From assembly GCA_029593915.1 (NCBI GenBank), contig CP046147.1:2108001-2172000 (forward strand): DNA of 64,000 bases, read 5' to 3'. The position numbers were made by a program, and so were the translations under genes. How positions within the stretch are numbered: the stretch's first letter is position 1; the number at the start of each line of letters is the position of its first letter. The stretch is from Candidatus Lucifugimonas marina (GTDB taxonomy: Bacteria; Chloroflexota; Dehalococcoidia; Lucifugimonadales; Lucifugimonadaceae). This document shows positions 8,494-16,674 of the stretch, piece by piece. The notes under the pieces are model-generated. The model searched no databases. It had not been told where the DNA came from and saw nothing but the letters and a program-made list of their open reading frames with translations.

Positions 8494-9107
8494 CAGGCAA
8501 TAGGTGGCTTGAAAATTGCCCCTGTTACTTCAGCCATTCCTGCGCCATCGAAGATATATCCAGCGGAATCCCACGGGCGATCATTCTCAAAATACCGATC
8601 TTCGCCCGGCATCCAGTCATCGACCCACTTTGATCGCATGTCCTCGCCGTCTCGCTCGATACCTCTCTTGAGTCGGAGTTCTCGTGGACAATCGACCCAC
8701 ACGGACACATTCCAGAACTTTCGTAAGTCAGGTCGCAGCGTCGTCACGCCTTCCACGATCGCTACTCCAACAGCGGGAATTTCGAACCATTCGCCAAGCG
8801 AGTCGGTTGGCCAGTCGTATCGCTGATGCTTAGATGTAAGCCCGGCCAAGAGCGGCTCCAGTGCTCGCTCAGCGAACGTGCTTAACGTCCAATTTGAATC
8901 GTCGTCCCAGTCATGAAAATCGTCGAGATGAATCAACGCGGAATCGTCGATATTGTCAGCGAGATTTTTCGCCAGAGTCGATTTACCAGAACCGGCAGCA
9001 CCATCAACTCCGATCAGCAGTGGCGAACCCGAACGTTCGTCAACAGCGCTACGGATAGCGTTAAGAATCACGTCGAAGGATGAGTAGGTACGACTTGGTT
9101 CAGACAT
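8493..9107 (-). CDS. Uridine-kinase-like P-loop phosphotransferase
   Basis: 204 residues with a Walker A motif (GAAGSGKST, residues 36-44) and the LDDFHDW block that in uridine kinase/phosphoribulokinase-type NTPases follows the P-loop and carries the catalytic Asp. Length and order fit the Udk-like family, which phosphorylates nucleosides, pantothenate or small sugars. The specific substrate is not determined. It is transcribed away from the hydrolase pair at 9203, with about 95 bases between the start codons. No paralogue is seen in the window. Confidence 0.78.
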   Translation of the reverse strand: MSEPSRTYSSFDVILNAIRSAVDERSGSPLLIGVDGAAGSGKSTLAKNLADNIDDSALIHLDDFHDWDDDSNWTLSTFAERALEPLLAGLTSKHQRYDWPTDSLGEWFEIPAVGVAIVEGVTTLRPDLRKFWNVSVWVDCPRELRLKRGIERDGEDMRSKWVDDWMPGEDRYFENDRPWDSAGYIFDGAGMAEVTGAIFKPPIA

Positions 9108-9202
9108 GACCGTAACTTTATGTGTCGATCAGCAGCCGTGCCATCGCCACTCTGGTAAATTTCTGCCAGCAAATTCGAAAACGTCGTCACACGGAGACCG
9201 CA

Positions 9203-10138
9203 ATGCCACTTCACCCGCAAGTTAAAGACCTAATGGATCGTCGAGTAGCGTTGGGCTTCCCCGACGACCGAGACGTTACTCCCGATGTGGCACGCGCCAA
9301 CGCTCGCGCAGGAAAAGCTTCGATTCCTTCTGATCAGGAGCCGGTGGGTGAGATAACTGAACGAACAATCCCGGGGCCGGCCGGTGAAATTCCTATTCGG
9401 ATTTACCGACCCACGACTGAAGGTCCGCACCCGCTGATCATGCTGTTTCACGGTGGTGGCTGGGTTATTGGCGATCTTGATTCCGAAGACTCAATGTCGA
9501 GAGGTCTTGTGAACCGTGTCGATGCCGTGCTTGTTTCGGTCGACTACCGAATGGCTCCTGAAGTTCGTTTTCCTGGCGCTCCCGAAGACTGCTATGCAGC
9601 GACTGTCTGGGCTGTTGAAAATGCGGAGGAACTGGGTGTCGATGCTTCTAAGCTAGCGGTTGCAGGAACTTCCGCAGGTGGAAATCTTTCGGCGGCAGTC
9701 GCGTTGATGGCGCGAGATCGTGGTGGCCCCACGATCAAACATCAGGTCTTGTTCTGCCCTGTGATCGATCACGACTTCGAGCGCCCATCCGTTATAGAAA
9801 ATGCTGAAGGCTACGGACTGACCCGTGATGGAATGATCTGGTTCTGGGATCAGTACATCGGTCCGGATGGCGATCCTTACCACCCTTACGCTTCAGTGAT
9901 TAGAGCTGAAGATCTCTCAGGTCTTGCCGACGCCACGGTTATCGCAGCGCAGTACGACCCGTTGCTGGATGAAGCCGCTGACTACGCTGCTGCGCTAAAA
10001 GCCGCCGGCAACGATGTGGCATACACCGAATACGCCGGCATGACGCATGGCTTTAATGGGTCGTTTGGATTGATCGACGATGCGGTGAAAGCCTGCGATG
10101 AAGCATCAGCACGGATACTGGCTTCGTTCGCGAAGTAG
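9203..10138 (+). CDS. Alpha/beta hydrolase, hormone-sensitive-lipase family, tandem copy 1
   Basis: 311 residues. HGGGW (83-87) forms the oxyanion hole typical of HSL-type esterases, and GTSAGG carries the nucleophile S157. Asp in YDPLLDE (D252) and H282 in MTHGF complete the triad. It should hydrolyse carboxylic esters in the cytoplasm; no signal peptide is present. ATG at 9203 was chosen because GGAG lies six bases upstream and because the paralogue begins identically with MPLHPQV; an in-frame opening 27 codons upstream is not supported. A 33-base gap separates it from its paralogue, so the two are probably co-transcribed. Confidence 0.88.
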   Translation: MPLHPQVKDLMDRRVALGFPDDRDVTPDVARANARAGKASIPSDQEPVGEITERTIPGPAGEIPIRIYRPTTEGPHPLIMLFHGGGWVIGDLDSEDSMSRGLVNRVDAVLVSVDYRMAPEVRFPGAPEDCYAATVWAVENAEELGVDASKLAVAGTSAGGNLSAAVALMARDRGGPTIKHQVLFCPVIDHDFERPSVIENAEGYGLTRDGMIWFWDQYIGPDGDPYHPYASVIRAEDLSGLADATVIAAQYDPLLDEAADYAAALKAAGNDVAYTEYAGMTHGFNGSFGLIDDAVKACDEASARILASFAK

Positions 10139-10171
10139 GTTTTCGGTTCGATTCGATCAAAGTAAATCTTC

Positions 10172-11113
10172 ATGCCACTTCACCCTCAAGTCATAGCATT
10201 CCGAGATAAGCGAGTTGCGTTGAACCTTGCGCCTAACAGCGAGGTCACGCCTGCCCAAGCTCGAGAGAATTCTCGAATCTGGCGGGCTGCCATTCCGGCA
10301 GAACTCGAACCTGTTGGCGAAATTACTGATCGCACGATATCGGGTCCTGCTGGCGACTTACCAATACGAATCTATCGTCCTGACTCGGCAGGACCTCATC
10401 CGCTACTGATGCTCTTCCACGGCGGCGGTTGGCTCATTGGTGACCTCGATCATGAAGATCCTTCGTCACGTCGAATGTGCAATCAGCTGAACGCGGTAAT
10501 CGTCTCAGTCGACTACAGGTTGGCACCTGAGACGAGATTCCCTGGTGCTCCCAATGATTGCTATGCCGGTCTTCTGTGGGCTGTTGAGTATGCTAAAGAG
10601 CTTGGGGTCGATGCTTCAAATATCGCACTTGCCGGAACGTCAGCTGGAGGAAATCTGACGGCAGCAGTTGCCCAGATGGCACGTGATAAAAGCGGTCCAA
10701 CAATCAAACACCAAGTGCTGTTCTGCCCTGTGATCGATTACAACTTCGACCGCTCTTCATATGAAACGCACGGAGATTCGTTCGCTCTAACTCAGGACAG
10801 CATGCGTTTCTTTTGGAAGCAGTATCTGGGACCCGACGGCGAAGCCAACGGGGATACCCCATACGCTTCACCGATAAGAGCCGAGTCACTAGAAGGCTTG
10901 CCGGATGCCACGATAATCACTGCAGAATTCGACCCACTGGTCGATGAAGCAGTCGACTACGCCAACGCGCTAAAAGCCGCTGGCGTCGATGTCAGGTACA
11001 CGCAGTACGACGGGATGGCACACGCCTTCAACGAACTGATCGGCATTTTCGATGCTGCCCGCTTAGCAGTCGATGAAGCCTGTGATCGGGTTCTAGCTTC
11101 GTTCGAGAAGTAG
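10172..11113 (+). CDS. Alpha/beta hydrolase, hormone-sensitive-lipase family, tandem copy 2
   Basis: 313 residues, colinear with the gene just upstream: same MPLHPQV start, HGGGW oxyanion motif, GTSAGGN nucleophile elbow, DPLVDEA catalytic Asp and AHAF catalytic His. The two differ mainly in the cap region (about 190-230), which shapes the substrate pocket, so this looks like an older tandem duplication with diverged specificity. No clear SD precedes the ATG, which fits translation coupled to copy 1. A strong hairpin follows the stop. Confidence 0.87.
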   Translation: MPLHPQVIAFRDKRVALNLAPNSEVTPAQARENSRIWRAAIPAELEPVGEITDRTISGPAGDLPIRIYRPDSAGPHPLLMLFHGGGWLIGDLDHEDPSSRRMCNQLNAVIVSVDYRLAPETRFPGAPNDCYAGLLWAVEYAKELGVDASNIALAGTSAGGNLTAAVAQMARDKSGPTIKHQVLFCPVIDYNFDRSSYETHGDSFALTQDSMRFFWKQYLGPDGEANGDTPYASPIRAESLEGLPDATIITAEFDPLVDEAVDYANALKAAGVDVRYTQYDGMAHAFNELIGIFDAARLAVDEACDRVLASFEK

Positions 11114-11117
11114 TAGT

Positions 11118-11165
11118 AAAAAAACGGGCACTTCCTCAATAAGAAAAAGTGCCCGTTCAATTATT
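11118..11165. terminator. Bidirectional terminator
   Basis: A perfect 11-bp stem, AACGGGCACTT (11123-11133) with AAGTGCCCGTT (11147-11157), is flanked by an A-run on the left and T-containing sequence on the right. It lies between convergent genes (hydrolase 2 on plus, isochorismatase-like on minus) and can serve both. Confidence 0.85.
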
Positions 11166-11182
11166 CAACTAAAAGCTAAGTG

Positions 11183-11878
11183 CTAGCTCTTGAGCTGGTC
11201 TACCCACTCGTCGGTGGTCTGAACCGAGCTTGCGATCATGCGGAAGTTCAGCAGAGCTGCTTCGTACGCATCGCCCTTAGGCAGAACAGCACCTGCGGTG
11301 GCGTCTTTAGCAATCGCCACCTCAAACCCATCTTCGATGAGATCACGCATGTGCGCTTCGACACACAGATTCGCCGACATACCGCCAAGAATCACCTTGC
11401 TGATACCGTGCTTGCGAAGTTGCAAAGAAAGATCGTTGGTCTTGGGACCGTAGACCTTGTGCGGACTTGAAACTACAACACCGTCTTTTTCGATAAGTGG
11501 CTTGGGAGTATCTTCCCAATCAGCGCCTGACCCATCGAAGCCATCAACGGTTAATGCCCCCTTGCGATCAAACATGTTAATCGCATGCATCATGGTCTCA
11601 ACGGCACCCTCAAACTTCCACCCGTGGTCGGTTGGATAGTAGTAGTGCGGAGACACGAACACTGGTGTACCTGAAGCCTGAGCAGCTTCGATGAGCTTCT
11701 TCAAATTTGAAACAGTGCCGTTCTTCTCGACACTTGGCCCAACGATGCCCCAGGTCACACCGTCTTCCGAAAGGAAATCTACCTGCGGGTCGGTAATTAC
11801 GACGGCTGTCGAGCCGGGTGTAATTTCAAACCCAGGATTTGGAAGAACTTCATCATAGTGTTGTGGTTCTGCGGTCAT
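11183..11878 (-). CDS. Isochorismatase-family cysteine hydrolase
   Basis: 231 residues with the family's Asp-Lys-Cys triad: D30 in ITDPQVDF, K141 in SPHKVYG and C172 in GGMSANLCVEAH, the last with the usual non-proline cis-peptide region before it. Enzymes of this fold hydrolyse isochorismate, nicotinamide, N-carbamoyl compounds and other small amides. This member's substrate is unknown; the His residues in SPHYYYPTDH could reflect metal binding. ATG at 11878 has AGGGGG six bases upstream and is preferred to an in-frame opening 20 codons earlier. Confidence 0.86.
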   Translation of the reverse strand: MTAEPQHYDEVLPNPGFEITPGSTAVVITDPQVDFLSEDGVTWGIVGPSVEKNGTVSNLKKLIEAAQASGTPVFVSPHYYYPTDHGWKFEGAVETMMHAINMFDRKGALTVDGFDGSGADWEDTPKPLIEKDGVVVSSPHKVYGPKTNDLSLQLRKHGISKVILGGMSANLCVEAHMRDLIEDGFEVAIAKDATAGAVLPKGDAYEAALLNFRMIASSVQTTDEWVDQLKS

Positions 11879-12004
11879 TAGTAGCCCCCTGAAACGTAGT
11901 TGATTATTTATTACGTATGGCTCCGTCCAGCCCGACATAAACAGTCAGATGCAGGAATTACAGGAACGATTCAGGGGGCGACTTTTCAGCAACTATTCAA
12001 AAAG

Positions 12005-12442
12005 TTATTTTGTACCCATGTTCATCAGTTGCTTCTCAGCGAAATCACCAGCGTAAGGGACCTTATAACGAGATCCGGTGATCGCTTGAAACATGAGAAA
12101 CAACCACAGGAACAGACCAAAAATACTAAGCAATGTTGAGAACACTGCACCGATCACTGGAATAAATCCGAGAATGAACGAAGCGATGGTGATGGGGACG
12201 AACACTGCTATCGATTGCATAGCGTGGAACCGCACGAATTTGTTTTCTTTTTCAATTAGTAAGAAAGCAACTCCGGTTACCCAGCCCAACACATAAGCCA
12301 GCACAGCTTCCATATTCTGGTTTATACCGAGACTCGTTATTTGGCTTTCACCGCTTCGGTCTGAGGCACCTGTCTCATCGCCAATGTTTGAATTCTGATC
12401 TTCGTCTTTATCGTTATCTTCGGGGTTGTACGTATATTTCAT
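12005..12442 (-). CDS. DUF4870 domain membrane protein
   Basis: 145 residues. The first 45 are strongly acidic and hydrophilic (DNDKDEDQ near the start). After this comes the DUF4870 core with about three membrane helices: AVLAYVLGWVTGVAFLLIE, a KENKFVRFHAMQS loop that is the family hallmark, AVFVPITIASFILGFIPVIG and LLSIFGLFLWLFLMFQAITG. The family is a widespread inner-membrane protein of unknown role, related to Tic20-like proteins. It follows the terminator of the second ThDP gene, so it may have its own promoter. Confidence 0.85.
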   Translation of the reverse strand: MKYTYNPEDNDKDEDQNSNIGDETGASDRSGESQITSLGINQNMEAVLAYVLGWVTGVAFLLIEKENKFVRFHAMQSIAVFVPITIASFILGFIPVIGAVFSTLLSIFGLFLWLFLMFQAITGSRYKVPYAGDFAEKQLMNMGTK

Positions 12443-12465
12443 CTTGCTCGCTTACTCCTAAAGAA

Positions 12466-12491
12466 AAGGGGCGATCCTTCGACCGCCCCTT
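12466..12491 (-). terminator. Rho-independent terminator of the second ThDP gene
   Basis: On the minus strand, AAGGGGCG (12484-12491) pairs perfectly with CGCCCCTT (12466-12473) around a ten-base loop and is followed by TTTTCTTT. It lies 27 bases after the ThDP gene's stop. Confidence 0.85.
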
Positions 12492-12517
12492 CAAAAGTTC
12501 TAACTCAGAAACCGAAC

Positions 12518-14164
12518 CTAGTCTTTGTAATCCGAGAACTCTAACCACTGCTGGGTCTTCACGTCCAGCAGCACGTGTTTGCCTTCATCCTCGTTGATCT
12601 GACGAGCCTTTGTGAGCGCTCCCCCGATCTCGCTTGGATCAGTGATCTTGATACCAACTCCACCAAGATCTTCGGAAATTCCAGCGTAATCACCGTTCAT
12701 GTTTCCGGCGTTGTACTCTTCCATCGCTGTTGGCAACGCTCGGTTGTAGCCACCCATCGTTCCGTTGTTCAACAGAACCGTAGTGATAGGAGCACCGATT
12801 CGAGTCGAAGTCTCCAGATCAAGACCCGACATACCGAACGCAGCGTCGCCCATGAAGTTCACACAGAACTTGTCAGGATTTGCGATCTTCGCACCGATCA
12901 TCAGTGGGATTCCGTATCCGAGGTGCGTGCTCTTGCCCCAGCCGATGTAGCTGTGCGGAACAGTCGCCGTGTAGAACGGCATGATCTGGTCACGTGGGTG
13001 TCCAGCGTCGTGAGTCAGAATGGTGGTCTCGTGATCGACCGCCTTGTTGATTTCATTAACGAGTCGGTAAGGGTTGATCGGATTCATGTCTGAATTGAGC
13101 AGTTCCGACCACTCGTTCATCCATTCCTTCTTAACTTCGGCGACGGCTTCCCGGGTCGAAGGATCAGACTTACGTCCTTCTTCTCCGGTTTCAGCTTTGG
13201 CCTCGTCAACGAGCATACAAAGAGTTTTCATCGCATCGCCAACAAGACCGATATCGGTGGTGTATTCCTTATCGATATCTTCTGAATTCACCGTTGAGTG
13301 AATCAGTGTTTTACCGGCTGGAATATCAATTCCGAAGTTCGTCTTAGTGAGGCTGGCTCCAATCGCAAGGAGAACATCACTCGACTTGAGCCATTCCCAC
13401 ACGCCCTTAGGTGCAGTCTTACCGGCGGCTCCCAACGCGAGCGGGTGCCGCTCGTCTATCGCTGATTTACCCGGCATCGAAGTAATAACTGGAATTTGGG
13501 TAAGTTCGGCAAGCTCGGTCAGCTTGGCCGATGCACCGGCATAAAGAACTCCCTGACCTGCGTAGATAACCGGCTTCTTGGCAGAAAGCAGGCTCTTCAG
13601 AGCGGCTCGAAGGTCAGACTTGTCAGGGGCAGCCACGTATCGCTTTGGCGACTTGAAATCGTCGAGGCTGGGAACTTCGTTGCCCATTACGTCGCGTTGC
13701 ATTTCAAGCAGAACAGGTCCAGGTCGACCGTTCTTCATGATCGAAATTGCCTGTCGCATTTGCGCAGGAATGTTCGAAGCATTTACAACTGACTGAGCCC
13801 ATTTGGTGATGAACCTGAAGTTCTCAGGACCTGAGAAGTTTCCAGCAATTGGAGTTACTGCTGTCCCCGGACCGTCAGGCAAGAACAAAAGTGGAACGCC
13901 TTCAGCAACAGCCTGGGCTATTCCACCGAATGCGTTTTCAATTCCGGGTCCACCCTGGCAAGCAAAAACTCCGTACTTGCCCTGCGTAGCCATCATTCGA
14001 GAGAATCCGTCGGCGGCCATGATCCCACCACGTTCCTGACGGAACACGAACGGCTTTATGCCTTCTTTTGCAACGGCTTCAATGAGTGGGTTTGCCGGGA
14101 AGCAAGCCATCCATTCGACGCCCTCTTGCTTCAATATTTTCGCAATCGCCTCGTAACCGTTCAT
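12518..14164 (-). CDS. Thiamine-diphosphate-dependent enzyme, acetolactate-synthase-like superfamily (second paralogue)
   Basis: 548 residues with PYR, central and ThDP domains. The ThDP/Mg motif runs from GDAAF to LLNNGT with normal spacing, and the PYR-domain block FRQERGGIMAADGFSR holds the glutamate that activates the cofactor. It shares layout and scattered blocks with the protein at 2733-4367 (for example KILKQEGVEW/KILKQEGVPW at the N-terminus) but is clearly diverged, which suggests different substrates. SD AGGAG lies nine bases before the ATG. It has its own terminator, so it is a single-gene unit facing away from ftsZ. Reaction type is firm; the substrate is not known. Confidence 0.86.
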   Translation of the reverse strand: MNGYEAIAKILKQEGVEWMACFPANPLIEAVAKEGIKPFVFRQERGGIMAADGFSRMMATQGKYGVFACQGGPGIENAFGGIAQAVAEGVPLLFLPDGPGTAVTPIAGNFSGPENFRFITKWAQSVVNASNIPAQMRQAISIMKNGRPGPVLLEMQRDVMGNEVPSLDDFKSPKRYVAAPDKSDLRAALKSLLSAKKPVIYAGQGVLYAGASAKLTELAELTQIPVITSMPGKSAIDERHPLALGAAGKTAPKGVWEWLKSSDVLLAIGASLTKTNFGIDIPAGKTLIHSTVNSEDIDKEYTTDIGLVGDAMKTLCMLVDEAKAETGEEGRKSDPSTREAVAEVKKEWMNEWSELLNSDMNPINPYRLVNEINKAVDHETTILTHDAGHPRDQIMPFYTATVPHSYIGWGKSTHLGYGIPLMIGAKIANPDKFCVNFMGDAAFGMSGLDLETSTRIGAPITTVLLNNGTMGGYNRALPTAMEEYNAGNMNGDYAGISEDLGGVGIKITDPSEIGGALTKARQINEDEGKHVLLDVKTQQWLEFSDYKD

Positions 14165-14399
14165 TCGTTAGATCTCCTGAGATCGAGCGGATCGACTGAT
14201 AATCCAGCGCACTCGTAAAGCCCCGCCTCTTTAAAGAAGCCGTTGGGAAAGGTTCATGAGTGTAGCCCCGACACATAGTGGGCGCAATTTGAATTTCAAT
14301 TCCTGCCCAAAATGGGGAAACATCTCAAATCGCGCACAAAATCTACTAGGAATGGTCGATAGTCCTCTGGGTAAGGTTTGAACATCTGCTTGATTACTA

Positions 14400-15623
14400 A
14401 TGGCAGTTGCGAACTTACGAAAAGGCCTCACAGCCGCCAAAGCCCGCCTTAAAAGCCGGGGAGATCGAACCAAAATGCCTGACCACAACACTCCTATCCC
14501 AGAAGGTTCTGTTGGTACTGCAAACATCAAAGTTGTTGGTGTTGGTGGTGGCGGACAGAACGCCGTCAACCGAATGTACCGAGAACGAATACCCGAAGTT
14601 GAATATATTTCTGTAAACACCGATTCACAGGCTCTCGACGGAGCTGCTGTGCCCGTTCGACTACGTGTTGGAGACTCGACTGCTCGAGGTCTTGGTGTTG
14701 GTGGAGACCCTTCGAAGGGTCGACAGTGCCACGAAGAAGATCGTGACGAAATCAAGGAAGTGCTCAACGGTGCTGACCTCGTATTCGTTGCAGCAGGTAT
14801 GGGCGGCGGAACGGGAACTGGTGGTGCTCCTGTTGTAGCCGAAGTTGCCAAAGACATTGGCGCTCTTACGGTTGGAGTTGTGACCAAGCCGTTCGCATTT
14901 GAAGGTGCGGTTCGTAAGAAGAAAGCGCTCGAAGGCATCGAGTTGCTTCGAAAAGAAGTCGATACTCTCATCGTCATTCCAAACGACCGGCTACTCGCAA
15001 TTTCCGATGAACAGCTCACGATGGATCGTGCATTCAAGATGGCTGACGATGTTCTCCGACAGGGCATTCAGTCGATCGCAGAATTGATCCTCGTACCCGG
15101 CGAAATCAACCTCGACTTCGCCGACGTTCGTGCAGTTATGGACAACGCCGGTCCAGCATGGATGGCAATCGGTAAGGGTTCAGGCGAAAACCGTGCAATC
15201 GAAGCTGCAGAAGAAGCGATCAATTCGCCGCTGCTCGAAGTGGAAATTGCCGGAGCCAAAGGAGTGATATTCAACATCACCGGTGGCACAGATTTGACGC
15301 TAGACGAAGTCCAGCGTGCTTCAGAGGTGATCGCTTCGACCGTTCACCCCGACGCCAACATCATCTTCGGTACGGTTACCGACCCGAAGATGGAGAATGA
15401 AGTAAAACTCACCATCATCGCTACCGGATTCCCGGTTGCTGGTGAAGTTGAGGAAGAAGCTGAAGCGGTTGCTCGACAGGCGCTCGAAGATCCTGCATCA
15501 ATGGCTATTCCGCCGTTCTTGCGACACCACCCGGCAGCGCGGACACGCTACCGAAATGGTGGGATGTATCGAGAATCTGCTGAGACTCAGCGAGAAGAAA
15601 CCGCAGTGATGGCCGACGACTAA
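14400..15623 (+). CDS. ftsZ: Cell division protein FtsZ
   Basis: 407 residues with the tubulin signature GGGTGTG (135-141) and the catalytic T7 loop NLDFADV (237-243). It is the GTPase that polymerises into the division ring. The globular core ends near residue 343. The usual long disordered linker is almost absent: only about 25 acidic residues precede the C-terminal peptide IPPFLRHH (370-377), which normally binds FtsA/ZipA-type partners, and about 30 further residues follow. The start is ambiguous: ATG at 14400 has no clear SD, whereas ATG at 14475 (MPDHNTP) has GGGGAG about 11 bases upstream; the longer form adds a 25-residue basic leader. No other division gene is nearby. Confidence 0.92.
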   Translation: MAVANLRKGLTAAKARLKSRGDRTKMPDHNTPIPEGSVGTANIKVVGVGGGGQNAVNRMYRERIPEVEYISVNTDSQALDGAAVPVRLRVGDSTARGLGVGGDPSKGRQCHEEDRDEIKEVLNGADLVFVAAGMGGGTGTGGAPVVAEVAKDIGALTVGVVTKPFAFEGAVRKKKALEGIELLRKEVDTLIVIPNDRLLAISDEQLTMDRAFKMADDVLRQGIQSIAELILVPGEINLDFADVRAVMDNAGPAWMAIGKGSGENRAIEAAEEAINSPLLEVEIAGAKGVIFNITGGTDLTLDEVQRASEVIASTVHPDANIIFGTVTDPKMENEVKLTIIATGFPVAGEVEEEAEAVARQALEDPASMAIPPFLRHHPAARTRYRNGGMYRESAETQREETAVMADD

Positions 15624-15756
15624 GTGGTGCCAGTGGCATTTATTTCTCTGCGACAGGTACGAGAGTCACTGACTCGATTATTCATACCGCAGAGCAAACT
15701 AGTTGGCTGAGAGTTATTCACACCTGACAGTCAGATAGCTCTAACCCAGGTAACTA

Positions 15757-15787
15757 GAAAGGGGCAGGAATTTTTCCTGCCCCTTTC
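15757..15787. terminator. Strong bidirectional terminator after ftsZ
   Basis: A perfect 14-bp stem, GAAAGGGGCAGGAA with TTCCTGCCCCTTTC, encloses a three-base loop. It lies between ftsZ (plus) and a convergent minus-strand gene. Confidence 0.88.
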
Positions 15788-15830
15788 GCTTTAACTCGAA
15801 TGTTCGATTTACGGCAATGCCTACCTTGAG

Positions 15831-16295
15831 CTATCCCGGCAGTGCGTCCAATGCTCGGTTTGCAAGGGCGCTGGGGCCAGCGTAGCGGGTGTCGGCTACG
15901 ACATTGAAGGCATCGGCGAGCTGAATCATAGTCTTGGCGGGAGCTGGAGCGACTCGGTAGCGAAATTTTTCGACTCGCTTGGATATGCGAAGTGCGAGTG
16001 GTCCTGACTTGGCGCGCTGCGCTGCGTTCTTGAGCGATGCGCCCATTTCGACAATTCCGACCATCGTCCGGAAGTCACATTCAGATCCGCCCTTGATGTA
16101 GCACTGAAGAGTTTTGGAAATGTTCGCGGCTGCTTCGATGTAAAGCGGTTCGCCATCTTCAAATACACACACCAATCCCGGCTTTTCGCCGAGCATCCAT
16201 GTGCCCTCTTCGGTGAGTGCAGAACCTTCGCCATCGACTAGGTCGGTGAACAGCGGTTCCCATTTTCCAAGATGTGCAGGTGTGAAGTTAACCAT
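15831..16295 (-). CDS. Small uncharacterised protein with a GIY-YIG-like segment
   Basis: 154 residues, no membrane segment or signal peptide. Residues 39-80 (PGLVCVFEDGEPLYIEAAAN, then a hydrophobic pair and a basic stretch with FR) follow the strand-turn-strand-helix pattern of a GIY-YIG nuclease start, in which the first motif is normally GIY/GVY and the second YIG/YVG. Here the GIY tyrosine is lost (GLVCV) and YIG reads YIE, and no later catalytic Arg/Glu pair is evident, so nuclease activity is doubtful. The C-terminal half is basic and then Ala-rich. It may be a degenerate nuclease-fold protein used for binding. The family call is inference. Confidence 0.5.
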   Translation of the reverse strand: MVNFTPAHLGKWEPLFTDLVDGEGSALTEEGTWMLGEKPGLVCVFEDGEPLYIEAAANISKTLQCYIKGGSECDFRTMVGIVEMGASLKNAAQRAKSGPLALRISKRVEKFRYRVAPAPAKTMIQLADAFNVVADTRYAGPSALANRALDALPG

Positions 16296-16674
16296 TGACT
16301 CTCCCGATTGCCGTGCGGCTCGCTAACTGCATTCTAGATGCGATTCGCTTCTTTCGGAAATTTTATGTCGGAAATGTTTGTGATGTTCTGGGTGGGGTTC
16401 AGCTGCACATGGATGATTTCAGCCCGCCTTACGTCCTTCGACGGGGCTCAGGATGACAACGCTGAAATCGTTGCCTTAGGCGAAATCAAGTCCTCCCCCG
16501 GATAGGGGGAGTTAGAGGGGGAGACTGCGACGCGGAGCTGAGTCGTTCGACGACGAGCGCGACCTAACGCCTAAAAGACTGCGACGAGCGACCAAGTCAC
16601 GCTAGTGACGCCCGGAGCTAAACGAGACTGCGACGCGGAGTCGAGTCGTTCGACGACGAGCGCGACCTAACGCT
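16296..16674. other. Repeat-rich intergenic region
   Basis: These 379 bases separate two minus-strand genes. From left to right: about 130 bases without recognisable features, a single arm of repeat family D (CGTCCTTCGACGGGGCTCAG, 16431-16456), then a long family C block to about 16670. No gene is supported. Confidence 0.7.
16490..16670. repeat. Dispersed repeat, family C, copy 1 (with an internal duplication)
   Basis: The block begins CTCCCCCGGATAGGGGGAG, a hairpin, followed by GTTAGAGGGGGAGACTGCG. A segment of about 42 bases containing GAGTCGTTCGACGACGAGCG occurs twice (around 16522 and 16627), separated by a CACGCTAGTGACGCCCGGAG segment. Parts recur at 31118, 46508, 50569 and 51893. It ends almost at the stop codon of the acetyltransferase gene. 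Confidence 0.78.

Noticed and set aside
7766-8503. A 245-codon open frame opposite the acid-sugar dehydratase gene
   Set aside because: It is antisense to a clear full-length enzyme and has no domain; a product of codon bias.
14231-15067. A 278-codon open frame opposite ftsZ
   Set aside because: Ser/Arg/Pro-rich shadow of ftsZ on the other strand, with no motif.
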